Positions 18,901 to 26,812 of a stretch of 64,000 bases of DNA are shown piece by piece. The translations under genes and the position numbers were made by a program. This stretch comes from Roseovarius sp. Its GTDB lineage: Bacteria > Pseudomonadota > Alphaproteobacteria > Rhodobacterales > Rhodobacteraceae. A model generated the notes under the pieces. The model was given only the letters and a program-made list of their open reading frames with translations. It made no database searches and had not been told where the DNA came from. The stretch is taken from NCBI GenBank assembly GCA_014359765.1, contig JACIYT010000003.1:1-64000 (forward strand), read 5' to 3'. Position 1 is the stretch's first letter, and every line of letters starts with the position of its first letter.

Positions 18901-19365
18901 CGGATTTACGGCCCGGTGCGCACCCTGCCCACGCGCACCTTCTTCTACGGGATGGAACCGGGCGAGGAAATCAGCGTCGAGATCGACCCCGGCAAGATCC
19001 TCGAAATCCGCCTTCAGACCGTGGGCGACACGCAGGAGGATGGCGAGGTCAAGGTGTTCTTCGAGCTCAACGGCCAGCCCCGCGTGATCCGCGTGCCCAA
19101 CCGTCTCGTGGCATCGCGGACCGCCACGCGCAAACGGGCCGAACAGGGCAATCCCGCCCATGTCGGCGCGCCCATGCCCGGCGTGGTGGCGAGCCTCGCC
19201 GTGCAGGCAGGGCAAGCGGTCCGGACCGGCGACATGCTGCTGACCATCGAGGCGATGAAGATGGAAACCGCCATCCATGCCGAACGCGACGCGGTGGTGA
19301 AGGCGGTGCATGTCCAGCCCGGCGCCCAGATCGACGCCAAGGATCTGCTGGTCGAGTTCGAATAG
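15928..19365 (+). CDS. pyc: Pyruvate carboxylase
   Basis: 1145 residues, the usual single-chain length. It carboxylates pyruvate to oxaloacetate, an anaplerotic step. Domains run biotin carboxylase (FRKILIANRGEIAIRVMRAA, ATP-grasp loop SWGGGGRGMRPI, EVNPRVQVEHTVTEEVTG), carboxyltransferase (LLTDTTMRDGHQSLLATRMR, LGLKDMAGLL, VHFHTHDTSG), the PYC tetramerisation region, and a C-terminal biotinyl domain with EAMKMET and biotin Lys1111. I chose the ATG at 15928, which follows GGGGAG and gives the family start MAEFRKILIANRG; 70 upstream in-frame residues are not coding-like. It stands alone downstream of an unusual inverted repeat. Confidence 0.97.
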   Translation: MAEFRKILIANRGEIAIRVMRAANELGKRTVAVFAEEDKLSLHRFKADEAYRIGEGLGPVAAYLSIDEIIRVAKLSGADAIHPGYGLLSENPDFVDACDAAGIAFIGPRAETMRALGDKASARRVAIAAGVPVIPATDVLGNDMDAIRAEAAEIGYPLMLKASWGGGGRGMRPIHGPEELEEKIREGRREAEAAFGNGEGYLEKMIERARHVEVQILGDKHGNMYHLYERDCTVQRRNQKVVERAPAPYLSDAQREELCQLGHRICKHVNYECAGTVEFLMDMDSGAFYFIEVNPRVQVEHTVTEEVTGIDIVQAQIRIAEGKTLTEATGKARQADITLNGHALQTRITTEDPLNNFIPDYGRITAYRSATGMGIRLDGGTAYSGGVITRYYDSLLTKVTAHAQTPEAAIARMDRALREFRIRGVSTNIAFVENLLKHPTFLENRYTTRFIDTTPELFQFARRRDRGTKVLTYIADITVNGHPETAGRAKPAEARPPRPPAPLADPAPGTKTLLDQHGARAVADWMLAQERLLLTDTTMRDGHQSLLATRMRSIDMIRVAPAYAANLPGLFSVECWGGATFDVAYRFLQECPWQRLRDLRAAMPNILTQMLLRASNGVGYTNYPDNVVREFVRQAAETGVDVFRVFDSLNWVENMRVAMDAVIESGRICEGTICYTGDILDPDRAKYDLKYYVGMARELQAAGAHVLGLKDMAGLLKPASASVLVKALKDALDIPVHFHTHDTSGIAGATILAAAEAGVDAVDAAMDAFSGGTSQPCLGSIVEALRHTPRDTGLPIERIREISHYWEAVRAQYVAFESGLQAPASEVYLHEMPGGQFTNLKAQARSLGLEEKWPEVARTYAEVNQMFGDIVKVTPSSKVVGDMALMMVSQGLSRADVEDPAREVAFPDSVIDMMRGNLGQPPGGFPEAIVKKVLKDERPNTERPGKYLAPVDLEATRGKLSEELEGKPVDDEDLNGYLMYPKVFLDYMGRHRIYGPVRTLPTRTFFYGMEPGEEISVEIDPGKILEIRLQTVGDTQEDGEVKVFFELNGQPRVIRVPNRLVASRTATRKRAEQGNPAHVGAPMPGVVASLAVQAGQAVRTGDMLLTIEAMKMETAIHAERDAVVKAVHVQPGAQIDAKDLLVEFE

Positions 19366-19497
19366 CCCCGCGGGCGCGCAACCGGCGCCCGGTCGTGCGC
19401 GCGGGCGCTCGGGCATTCGGGGCTTTGCCCTCGTGACGGAATTTGCCATGATCGGGGCCTGCCGGGATCCGTCGCGCCGGAGAAGGGAGGACAGACC

Positions 19498-19791
19498 ATG
19501 TGCCGCATTTTCGCCGGGCAGGACCCGGACCGCTACACGCCCGAAACCCGCCGGATGCGCCTTAACGGCCAGAGCACCAGCATCCGGCTGGAAAAATCCT
19601 TCTGGGAGATCCTCGACGCGATCGCTGCGGGCGAGGGGCTGAGCACCCCCGCCTTCGTGTCGAAACTTCATGCCGAAGTGATCGAACTGCATGGCGAGCC
19701 GAGGAATTTCACCGCGCTCCTGCGCTGCACCTGCCTTTTGCATCTGGAAAACCCGCCGGCAGGGGATGCGGGCCAGATGGCGGCAGAGTAG
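19498..19791 (+). CDS. Ribbon-helix-helix domain protein
   Basis: A 97-residue protein (MCRIFAGQDPDRY...). The segment STSIRLEKSFWEILDAIAAGEGLSTPAFVSKL (about 26-57) has the pattern of an Arc-like ribbon-helix-helix fold: a basic strand followed by two helices. This RHH_4 type is common as a short stand-alone gene in alphaproteobacteria. DNA binding is inferred from the fold; the target is unknown. A GGGAGG precedes the ATG. It lies between pyc and a VOC gene on the same strand, with its own gaps on both sides. Confidence 0.8.
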   Translation: MCRIFAGQDPDRYTPETRRMRLNGQSTSIRLEKSFWEILDAIAAGEGLSTPAFVSKLHAEVIELHGEPRNFTALLRCTCLLHLENPPAGDAGQMAAE

Positions 19792-19894
19792 CGCGCAAAG
19801 CCGTGACACGGCGGCGTAGTAACCCCTTACTACCCGCCCGCCCGTGCGCGCTGGCATACTGCCCCGGTCAGGTGCAACGATCCGGAGGACAGGC

Positions 19895-20290
19895 ATGGCC
19901 AAAGCCATTCACAGCATGATTCGCGTTCTCGACGAGGCGCGCTCGGTCGATTTCTACCGGCATGCCTTCGGGCTCGAGGTGGCGCAGCGGCTCGATTTCG
20001 AGAAATTCACGCTGGTCTATCTGGCCAATGCCGAATCCCCGTTCGAGCTGGAACTCACCATCAACAAGGGCCGGACCGAACCCTACGATCTCGGCGATGG
20101 CTATGGCCATATCGCGTTCACCGTCACCGATCTGGAGGCCGAACACGCGCGGTTCACCGCCGAGGGCCTCAACCCGCGCAAGATCGTGGAATTCGCCCCC
20201 GACGGTGAGGTGATCGCCAAATTCTTCTTCGTGGCAGACCCCGATGGCTACGAAATCGAGGTGCTGGAGCGCGCAGGGCGCTACCAGTGA
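19895..20290 (+). CDS. gloA: VOC-family protein, lactoylglutathione lyase-like
   Basis: 131 residues beginning [29 protein letters not shown], a glyoxalase I/VOC fold with two beta-alpha-beta-beta-beta modules. Candidate metal ligands match the GloA pattern: His6, the Glu in FELELT (about 53), His72 in YGHIAF and Glu120 in GYEIEVLE. Glyoxalase I converts the methylglyoxal-glutathione hemithioacetal to S-lactoylglutathione. The length is close to enterobacterial GloA (135), so that role is plausible but not proven, since VOC proteins are diverse. The start at 19895 is set by GGAGG nine bases upstream. Confidence 0.72.
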   Translation: MAKAIHSMIRVLDEARSVDFYRHAFGLEVAQRLDFEKFTLVYLANAESPFELELTINKGRTEPYDLGDGYGHIAFTVTDLEAEHARFTAEGLNPRKIVEFAPDGEVIAKFFFVADPDGYEIEVLERAGRYQ

Positions 20291-20330
20291 ACGGCGCGGC
20301 GCGGTCCTGTCGCGGACGGCGCCGGGGTGC

Positions 20331-21860
20331 TCACCGGCCTTGCGCCGCGTAGCGATCGAGCCGCGCGGCGTGTTCGGCCACCCGCACCAGCCAGCGCAGC
20401 GCGTCGGTGCGCTCGAAGACCTCGGACACGGGCATGAGCCCGGCATGTTCCTGCAACAGCACGCCCCGCCGGTATCGCTGCCCGCGCCGCGCGATCAGCC
20501 GCGCCAGCGGCTCGCTCACGCGGTCCTGCCGGAGCGCCCCCACCAGCGCCGCCACATCACGCCCGAGCCGCGCCTCCTGCCGCAGCGTGGCGATGCGGCT
20601 GCGCTGCTCGCAGCGCTCCAGCAGCCGCTGGAAATGGTCGATCTGATGCAGCAGGGCGCCGTAGCGCGCGCTCTCCTCGGCACGGTCGGGCGGAATGCGC
20701 ACCTGGCCGAGAAAGGTGCCGAGCGCGGCGACCGCCTCCCTGCCCTGCACCGCGACCGAGGCCAGCGCCCGCAGGTCGCCCTCGGGGCCGAGCGCCCGGG
20801 CGAGCGCGTCGAAAAGCGCGCGGCGCAGCCGGTCGGCCACCGCCTGCGCGGCATCGAGCGCCGCGCCCTCATCGGCCAGAAGCCGCTGGTCCAGCCCCTC
20901 CGCCAACGGCACCGGGCGCTCGGGCACCAGCCGCGCGACCAGCGCGGCAAAGCGCGGGGTGAGCGGCACGAACACCGCCGCGCCGACGATGTTGAACCCG
21001 GTGTGAAACAGCACCAGCGCGGTCTGGTCATCCGCGCCCAGCCATGTGCCGTGCAGGACCGGCGCGACCAGATCGAGCAGCGGAAAGGCCAGCGCCGCCG
21101 TGCCGAGATTGAACAGCAGATTGGCCATCGCCGTCATTCGCATCGCCCGCCCGCCCCCCAGCGACGCCAGCAGCCCGGTCGCCGTCGTTCCCAGGTTGAA
21201 GCCGATCACCAGCGCCGCCGCTTGCACGAAATTCACCGCGCCCGCGCCCAGCAGCACCAGCACGAGCGCCATCCCCGCCGAGGAGGACTGGATCAGGGCC
21301 ACGATCCCCGCCCCCATCATCATCAGCAGCAGCCGCCCGCCCCAGCCATCGCCCGGCAGCGCCTCGGGGGTGAGCCACCCGCCAAGCCCCCCGGTCGCCG
21401 CCTGCATCATGTCGAGCCCGATGAACAGCAGACAGAACCCCGCAAGCCCCCGCCCCGCCCGCGCGATCCGCTCGCCCCCGAGCAGGATCATCATCGCGGC
21501 GGCAAAGATCACCGGCAGCGCCAGCGTGCCCAGCTTGAGCTTGATCCCGAGGAACATCACGATCCAGCCGGTCATCGTGGTGCCGATATTCGCGCCGTAA
21601 AGCACCCCGAGCGATTGCACGAAGCCCAGGAGCCCCGCGCCGACCGCGCCGATGGTGATGAGCGAAACGGCGGTGGAGGACTGGATGACGGCCGTCGCCA
21701 CCGCCCCCGTGAGCACGCCACGCAGCGGCGAGGCGGTGAGCCGCGCCAATGCCTGCCGCAGCCCGCGCCCCGCCAGTTCGCGCAGCGCGCCGGTCATGAT
21801 CTCCATGCCCAGCAGGAACAGCCCGACCCCGCCAAGCCCCGCGACAATCTCGCCCGCCAT
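20331..21860 (-). CDS. Na/Pi cotransporter family protein
   Basis: 509 residues. The first ~310 form the two inverted repeats of the NptA/PhoU-linked Na+/phosphate symporter family, each with the QSS motif ([15 protein letters not shown] and [15 protein letters not shown]) and [10 protein letters not shown] / [10 protein letters not shown]. The C-terminal ~190 residues are a cytoplasmic PhoU-like helical domain. It would carry phosphate across the inner membrane. It is transcribed convergently with the VOC gene and divergently from the tRNA/his region. Confidence 0.9.
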   Translation of the reverse strand: MAGEIVAGLGGVGLFLLGMEIMTGALRELAGRGLRQALARLTASPLRGVLTGAVATAVIQSSTAVSLITIGAVGAGLLGFVQSLGVLYGANIGTTMTGWIVMFLGIKLKLGTLALPVIFAAAMMILLGGERIARAGRGLAGFCLLFIGLDMMQAATGGLGGWLTPEALPGDGWGGRLLLMMMGAGIVALIQSSSAGMALVLVLLGAGAVNFVQAAALVIGFNLGTTATGLLASLGGGRAMRMTAMANLLFNLGTAALAFPLLDLVAPVLHGTWLGADDQTALVLFHTGFNIVGAAVFVPLTPRFAALVARLVPERPVPLAEGLDQRLLADEGAALDAAQAVADRLRRALFDALARALGPEGDLRALASVAVQGREAVAALGTFLGQVRIPPDRAEESARYGALLHQIDHFQRLLERCEQRSRIATLRQEARLGRDVAALVGALRQDRVSEPLARLIARRGQRYRRGVLLQEHAGLMPVSEVFERTDALRWLVRVAEHAARLDRYAAQGR

Positions 21861-22056
21861 CGCAGCCCTCCCGATGCCCGAGGATGCGCCGTGGCGACGG
21901 GATTGACAAGCGGGGGCCGTTGCCGGGGCGCGCGCGGGCCCGTCCCCGCCCGAGGCCCGACCACGGGAGGGCCGCCCGGAATTTTCTGCGCGCGCCGTGC
22001 GATTTTCCTCTTGCGGCGTGGCGCGAGGCTTTGTATCTCACGCCTCACCCAAGGAC

Positions 22057-22131
22057 GCGGGCGTAGCTCAGGGGTAGAGCATTACCTTGCCAAGGTAAGG
22101 GTCGTGAGTTCGAATCTCATCGCCCGCTCCA
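22057..22131 (+). tRNA. tRNA-Gly (GCC)
   Basis: The acceptor stem GCGGGCG (22057-22063) pairs with CGCCCGC (22121-22127), followed by discriminator T and an encoded CCA. The D-arm TAGCTCAGGGGTAGAGC, the anticodon stem TTACC/GGTAA with loop TTGCCAA (anticodon GCC), and the T-arm GTGAGTTCGAATCTCAT are all regular. An 8-bp AT-rich stem (CCATTTTC at 22129-22136 with GAAAATGG at 22152-22159) begins at the CCA and may be a processing or termination signal. No integrase or att duplication is seen at its 3' end. Confidence 0.97.
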
Positions 22132-22241
22132 TTTTCCAAAGCATTTCCATCGAAAATGGGGCGCCGTCCGGGGCGCGCGTGGGCCTCTTCCCTTGGCGCG
22201 CGCGGCGCAGTATAGACCGCGCAACGCCAGCCGGAGGCCCC

Positions 22242-22829
22242 ATGCGCAGCGCAACCATCACCCGCAAGACCGCCGAGACCGATATCAGCGTGGAGATCGC
22301 GCTCGACGGAACCGGCGCCTATGACAACCGCACGGGCGTGGGGTTCTTCGATCACATGCTCGACCAGCTGGCGCGCCATTCGCTCATCGACATGACCGTG
22401 CGCTGCGCGGGCGATCTGCATATCGACGATCACCACACGGTCGAGGATGTGGGAATCGCCCTCGGGCAGGCGCTGGCGCAGGCCTTGGGCGACAAGCGCG
22501 GCATCCGCCGTTACGGGGCCTGCCTTCTGCCGATGGACGATGCGCTGGTGCGCGCGGCGCTCGATCTGTCGGGGCGGCCCTATCTGGTGTGGAATGTCGC
22601 GCTGCCCACGCCCAGGATCGGCACGTTCGATACCGAACTGGTGCGCGAATTCTTTCAGGCGCTGAGCACCCATGGCGGTATCACCCTTCATGTCGAGGCG
22701 CTCGCGGGGATCAACAGCCACCACATCGCCGAAGCCGCGTTCAAGGCGGTGGCGCACGCCCTGCGCGACGCGGTGGAGAGCGACCCGCGCAAATCGGATG
22801 CGATCCCGTCCACCAAGGGCGCGCTCTGA
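22242..22829 (+). CDS. hisB: Imidazoleglycerol-phosphate dehydratase
   Basis: 195 residues, a monofunctional HisB. It dehydrates imidazole-glycerol phosphate to imidazole-acetol phosphate in histidine synthesis. The manganese-binding motifs are intact: [35 protein letters not shown] and [22 protein letters not shown] precedes the ATG at 22242. hisH follows after 3 bases, so the two are cotranscribed. hisA, hisF and hisE, often in the same run in related genomes, do not follow here. Confidence 0.96.
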   Translation: MRSATITRKTAETDISVEIALDGTGAYDNRTGVGFFDHMLDQLARHSLIDMTVRCAGDLHIDDHHTVEDVGIALGQALAQALGDKRGIRRYGACLLPMDDALVRAALDLSGRPYLVWNVALPTPRIGTFDTELVREFFQALSTHGGITLHVEALAGINSHHIAEAAFKAVAHALRDAVESDPRKSDAIPSTKGAL

Positions 22830-22832
22830 GCC

Positions 22833-23471
22833 ATGACCACCGTCATCGTCGATTACGAGAGCGGCAACCTGCACTCGGCGGAAAAGGCGTTTCAGCGCAT
22901 GGCGCAGGAGATCGGCGCAGGCGATGTGATCGTGACCGCCGACCCCGAGGTGATCCGCCGCGCCGACCGGATCGTGCTGCCGGGTGACGGGGCCTTTCCG
23001 GCCTGCCGCGCGGCGCTTTTCGATCATCGCGGCGTCTATGAGGCGATCAGTGAGGCGGTGCGCGGCCATGGCCGCCCGTTCCTCGGCATCTGCATCGGGA
23101 TGCAGATGCTGGCCACGCGCGGGCTGGAATACCGCGAAACCCCCGGTTTCGACTGGATCGCCGGCACGGTCGCGCATATCGCCCCCGCCGATCCGGCGCT
23201 CAAGGTGCCGCATATGGGCTGGAACGATCTGGTGATCGACCATGCGCATCCGGTGCTCGAGGGCATCGCCACGGGCGATCACGCCTATTTCGTGCATTCA
23301 TGGCATTTCGAGGTGGCCGATCCGGCGCATCGCGTCGCGCATGTGGATTATGGCGGCGCGATCACCGCGATCGTCGGGCGCGACACGATTTTGGGCACCC
23401 AGTTCCACCCCGAAAAGAGCCAGGCCACCGGCCTGCGGCTCATCGCCAATTTCCTGGGCTGGCGGCCCTGA
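22833..23471 (+). CDS. hisH: Imidazole glycerol phosphate synthase, glutaminase subunit
   Basis: 212 residues, class-I glutamine amidotransferase. Cys87 in GICIGMQ is the nucleophile and His192/Glu194 in FHPEKS complete the triad; the oxyanion-loop glycine appears in LPGDGAFP. HisH supplies ammonia to HisF, which is not encoded in the window. It starts 3 bases after hisB and is followed by a convergent VOC gene 4 bases beyond its end, so the transcript must stop there. Confidence 0.95.
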   Translation: MTTVIVDYESGNLHSAEKAFQRMAQEIGAGDVIVTADPEVIRRADRIVLPGDGAFPACRAALFDHRGVYEAISEAVRGHGRPFLGICIGMQMLATRGLEYRETPGFDWIAGTVAHIAPADPALKVPHMGWNDLVIDHAHPVLEGIATGDHAYFVHSWHFEVADPAHRVAHVDYGGAITAIVGRDTILGTQFHPEKSQATGLRLIANFLGWRP

Positions 23472-23475
23472 CCCC

Positions 23476-23904
23476 TCAGCCTTCCCAGAGGCGCGGCTCG
23501 GCCATCTCCAGGGAATTGCCCGCCGGATCGCGAAAATAGATCGAGCGCGCGCCGTTCGGCCAGCGGAAATCGGCCTCGATCGCCACGCCCGCGGCCTGAA
23601 GCCGCGCGCGCCATGGCCCGAGCGCGTCCCCCGCGACGCCAAGGCAGAAATGCCCCGGCCCGCGTGCCCCGTGCGGCGGCACCGGCAAATCGGGATTGCC
23701 GGGCGGCAGCGCGGTCTCGTCGGGGTTGAAGATCAGCAGCACGCCCGCGCCGACACGGTAGAACACATGGCGATTGCCGACGCGCACGATCCGCTCGAGG
23801 CCAAGCACCCCGCCATAGAACGCCTCGGCCGCGTCGAGATCCCCGGCATAGAGCGCCGCCTCCAGAATGGTGTCGGGGGGCGGTGGAAGGCCATCATCGG
23901 TCAT
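23476..23904 (-). CDS. VOC-family (glyoxalase/bleomycin-resistance fold) protein
   Basis: 142 residues from MTDDGLPPPPDTILEAALYAGDLDAAEAFYGGVLGLERIVRVGNRHVFYRV. It shows the two-module VOC pattern: an N-terminal AALYAGDLDAAEAFYGGVLG helix, GHFCLGVAGDALGPWRARL, and the closing RSIYFRDPAGNSLEMAEPRLW. The substrate cannot be told from sequence. The start is moved in from an upstream ATG because the first 17 residues of the longer reading are not family-like. It is convergent with hisH. Confidence 0.75.
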   Translation of the reverse strand: MTDDGLPPPPDTILEAALYAGDLDAAEAFYGGVLGLERIVRVGNRHVFYRVGAGVLLIFNPDETALPPGNPDLPVPPHGARGPGHFCLGVAGDALGPWRARLQAAGVAIEADFRWPNGARSIYFRDPAGNSLEMAEPRLWEG

Positions 23905-24065
23905 GACCCGAATGTGGCGCCTCCCCGCCCGCATGTCAAAGGGCGCATCAAGCAATCATGTGCAAGGGCCGCGCCACGACAGGCACGTCGTCAAGGGCCC
24001 GGTGACCGAGCGAAAAACACCGCCACCAGAGACCCCGCCCAGAGACCCCGCGCGGGCGCGGCATC

Positions 24066-24560
24066 CTACCGGCGCGGCAGGACCCAGTCGGGGCGGGGGA
24101 AATGGCAGGTATAGCCGTTCGGGAAGCGTTCGAGATAGTCCTGATGTTCCGGCTCCGCCTCCCAGAAATCGCCTGCGGGCGCCACCTCGGTCACCACCTT
24201 GCCAGGCCACAGGCCCGACGCCTCCACATCGGCGATGGTGCGCAGCGCCTCGGCTCTCTGCGCCTCCGAGCAATGGTAGATCGCCGAGCGATAGCTGAGG
24301 CCCACATCGTTGCCCTGCCGGTCGGGCGTGGTGGGATCGTGGATCTGGAAGAAGAATTCCAGCAGCCGCCGATAGCTGATGCGCGCCGGATCAAAGATGA
24401 TCTCGATCGCCTCGGCATGGCTGCCGTGGTTGCGATAGGTGGCATTGGGTACATCCCCCCCGGTATAGCCCACGCGGGTGGCAATCACCCCGTCGAGCCG
24501 GCGGAAAAGGTCCTGCATCCCCCAGAAACACCCCCCCGCGAGAACCGCGCGTTCGCTCAT
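24066..24560 (-). CDS. msrA: Peptide-methionine (S)-S-oxide reductase MsrA
   Basis: 164 residues starting [22 protein letters not shown], with the catalytic Cys11 in [39 protein letters not shown] and the C-terminal [16 protein letters not shown] are typical; the Cys in GYTCHF may be the resolving residue. It reduces methionine-S-sulfoxide. Its ATG overlaps the msrB stop (ATGA at 24557-24560), so translation is coupled. Confidence 0.95.
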   Translation of the reverse strand: MSERAVLAGGCFWGMQDLFRRLDGVIATRVGYTGGDVPNATYRNHGSHAEAIEIIFDPARISYRRLLEFFFQIHDPTTPDRQGNDVGLSYRSAIYHCSEAQRAEALRTIADVEASGLWPGKVVTEVAPAGDFWEAEPEHQDYLERFPNGYTCHFPRPDWVLPRR

Positions 24561-25006
24561 CTCACATCCTCCACCTGATCGAGAAACTCGCCATAGCCCT
24601 CGGCCTCCATCTCGTCGCGGGGGATGAATCGCAGGCTGGCCGCGTTGATGCAATAGCGCAGGCCCCCGCGATCGGGCGGGCCGTCGGCAAAGACATGGCC
24701 GAGATGGCTGTCGCCGTCGCGGCTGCGGACCTCGGTGCGGATCATGCCGTGGGAGAAATCCTGCCGCTCGACGACATGCGCGGGCGCGACCGGCCTTGCG
24801 AAGCTGGGCCAGCCACAGCCCGAATCGTATTTGTCCGAACTGACGAACAGCGGCTCGCCCGAGACGATGTCCACATAGAGACCCGGCGCCTTGTTGTGGA
24901 GATATCGGCCGGTGCCGGGGGGCTCGGTGCCGTTGCATTGGGTGACGCGGAATTCTTCGGGGCTGAGGGCCTTGATCCGCTCGGGATCCTTGCGATACCG
25001 GGGCAT
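24557..25006 (-). CDS. msrB: Peptide-methionine (R)-S-oxide reductase MsrB
   Basis: 149 residues. [12 protein letters not shown] and [10 protein letters not shown] precede the catalytic Cys119 in [12 protein letters not shown]. The paired CxxC zinc motifs of many MsrB proteins are absent; only a single Cys in [13 protein letters not shown] occupies that region, so this appears to be the zinc-free type. It reduces methionine-R-sulfoxide. AAGGAGA lies at ideal spacing before the ATG at 25006, which rules out the longer upstream starts. First gene of the msrBA pair. Confidence 0.93.
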   Translation of the reverse strand: MPRYRKDPERIKALSPEEFRVTQCNGTEPPGTGRYLHNKAPGLYVDIVSGEPLFVSSDKYDSGCGWPSFARPVAPAHVVERQDFSHGMIRTEVRSRDGDSHLGHVFADGPPDRGGLRYCINAASLRFIPRDEMEAEGYGEFLDQVEDVR

Positions 25007-25260
25007 GGGGGTCTCCTTGGTGCCTGTCATGCGATGCTGACCGACAAGATGGGGCGCCCGGGCATATGTGGCAACCGGCAGATCATGACCCGGCTGCGCA
25101 GCGCAGGCCGCCCTATGGCCGCGCTCGGCACTTGTGCGCGCGCGCCGCGGCGGCAAAGGGTCGATCTTGGGCGCGCCTGGACCGCCCCCACAAGATATTG
25201 CCCAAAGACCGCGACAGAACACGCATTTTCCCTTGGAAATTCGTGCTTTATCGGATGGTC

Positions 25261-25290
25261 TTGATGTGCTACGCTGGCGGAAACAATAAT
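25261..25290 (+). promoter_or_regulatory. Candidate promoter for the D,D-carboxypeptidase gene
   Basis: TTGATG (25261-25266), an 18-base spacer and AATAAT (25285-25290) lie 50 bases before the start at 25340. The surrounding 333-base gap (25007-25339) contains the divergent promoter region for msrBA as well; its AT-richer part is around 25215-25345. No other gene is visible in it. Confidence 0.4.
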
Positions 25291-25339
25291 GCTGATCGCA
25301 ACAAAAATGCGGCGGCGCGAGGCAGTAGAGAGCGGTTCA

Positions 25340-26809
25340 ATGAAAATATCTGGCAGGCAGCCCCTGCTCTGGGGTCTGATCGCGTTGGCGGCCATCTGGA
25401 TGCTCGTGATCGTGCCGTTGAGCGCGGCGGCGGCGCCCTATGCCGGCTTCGTCATGGACGCGCGCAATGGCAAGGTGCTCTATTCCGAGAACGCCGATAC
25501 CCGGCTTCACCCGGCTTCGCTGACCAAGATGATGACGCTTTACGTGGTGTTCGAAGCGGTCGAGAACGGCGAGATCGGGCTCGATGACCTCGTGACCATC
25601 TCGCGCCACGCCGCGAGCGAACCCCCGAGCAAGCTGGGGCTGCGCCCGGGACAGAAGATCCGGCTGCGCTATCTCATCCGGGCGGCTGCCGTGCGCTCGG
25701 CGAATGACGCGGCAACCGCACTCGGCGAGGCGATCGAGGGATCGGAGGCGCAATTCGCCCGCCGCATGAACCGCACCGCCAAGGCAATGGGGATGACGCG
25801 CACCACCTTCCGGAACGCGCATGGCCTGACCGAGGCGGGCCACCTGTCCACCGCGCGCGACATGTCCATTCTCGGGCGGCACCTGTTCTACGACTACCCG
25901 CAATATTACAACCTCTTCTCGCGGCTGGAGGCGGATGCGGGCGTGGCCAGGGTCCGCCACACCAACCGGCAGATGCTCGGCTCCTATCGCGGGGCGGACG
26001 GGATCAAGACCGGCTACACGCAGGCCGCGGGCTTCAACCTCACGGCCAGCGCCGAGCGCGGCGGGGTGCGGATCATTGCCACCGTCTTTGGCGGCAAGTC
26101 CACGGCGTCGCGCAACGCCAAGGTGGCCGAACTGCTCGATCTCGGCTTTCGCAAGGCCCAGACCCGCGTGGCTGTCGTGGCCCCGTCCCGGCCCGCCTAC
26201 ATGGGCAGGATCGGCACCGCGCCGGTCGTGATCGCCGCAGGCGAGACGCGCCCCGAGCTCGCGGGCCGAACGATGCGCCAGACCGAGGCCGCCGCCGTCA
26301 CCACCAGCCTGCGCCCACAGCCGCGACCCGGAACCGAGGCCCCGGTCCTCATGGCCGCCGCCGATCCCGCCACCATAGAGCGCGCGGTGATGGCCGCAGC
26401 CGAGGCGGCGAGCCGCCTTCGGGATGTGACAGATGGGGCCGACGGGGCCGAGGGCGCCACGGCACCGGAAATATCGCGCCGCCCCGCACCCCGGCCCGAG
26501 GATCCCGAGATCGTGCAGGTGGCCCTCGCGGAACCCGAGGTCGTCACCCGGCTGTCCACCTCGGACGGGCGGCATTGGGGCGTCAATGTCGGTCGCTACC
26601 CGAGCGAATACAAGGCGCGGCAGGTTCTCCTGCAGACCGCGCTTGTGGAGATGGCCACGCTCGACGGGAGCCTGCGCAAGGTGGTCAAGCGGCCCGCCGG
26701 GTTCGACGCGAATTTCATGGGGCTGAGCCGCGAGAGCGCGGATCTCGCCTGCCGCAGGCTTCAGGCAAGAAAGATCACCTGTTTCATGATCGGGCCGGGG
26801 TCGGGCTGA
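25340..26809 (+). CDS. D-alanyl-D-alanine carboxypeptidase with C-terminal SPOR-like domain
   Basis: 489 residues. After a signal-anchor (LLWGLIALAAIWMLVIVPLSAAAA), the S11 peptidase domain carries all three active-site motifs: S60-LT-K63 in HPASLTKMM, S120-A-N122, and K223-T-G in GIKTGYTQAAGFN. It trims the terminal D-Ala from peptidoglycan pentapeptides in the periplasm. A Pro/Ala/Glu-rich linker leads to a C-terminal SPOR-like region (HWGVNVGRYPSEYKARQVLLQ), which would bind denuded glycan at division sites. I use the ATG at 25340; one 51 bases upstream gives a less signal-like N-terminus. It converges on the puuB-like gene with a 3-base gap. Confidence 0.9.
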   Translation: MKISGRQPLLWGLIALAAIWMLVIVPLSAAAAPYAGFVMDARNGKVLYSENADTRLHPASLTKMMTLYVVFEAVENGEIGLDDLVTISRHAASEPPSKLGLRPGQKIRLRYLIRAAAVRSANDAATALGEAIEGSEAQFARRMNRTAKAMGMTRTTFRNAHGLTEAGHLSTARDMSILGRHLFYDYPQYYNLFSRLEADAGVARVRHTNRQMLGSYRGADGIKTGYTQAAGFNLTASAERGGVRIIATVFGGKSTASRNAKVAELLDLGFRKAQTRVAVVAPSRPAYMGRIGTAPVVIAAGETRPELAGRTMRQTEAAAVTTSLRPQPRPGTEAPVLMAAADPATIERAVMAAAEAASRLRDVTDGADGAEGATAPEISRRPAPRPEDPEIVQVALAEPEVVTRLSTSDGRHWGVNVGRYPSEYKARQVLLQTALVEMATLDGSLRKVVKRPAGFDANFMGLSRESADLACRRLQARKITCFMIGPGSG

Positions 26810-26812
26810 GGC

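Noticed and set aside
15874..19908. 1344-codon minus-strand frame opposite pyc
   Set aside because: Same explanation: composition dominated by His, Gly, Asp and Arg with no recognisable fold, while the plus strand encodes a complete pyruvate carboxylase.
22129..22159. Possible att site or prophage scar at the tRNA-Gly 3' end
   Set aside because: There is an 8-bp hairpin but no integrase and no direct copy of the tRNA end that I could find in the window.
20244..22241. Long plus-strand frame upstream of and in phase with hisB
   Set aside because: It crosses the Na/Pi transporter antisense and the tRNA gene; hisB has its own ribosome site and start at 22242.
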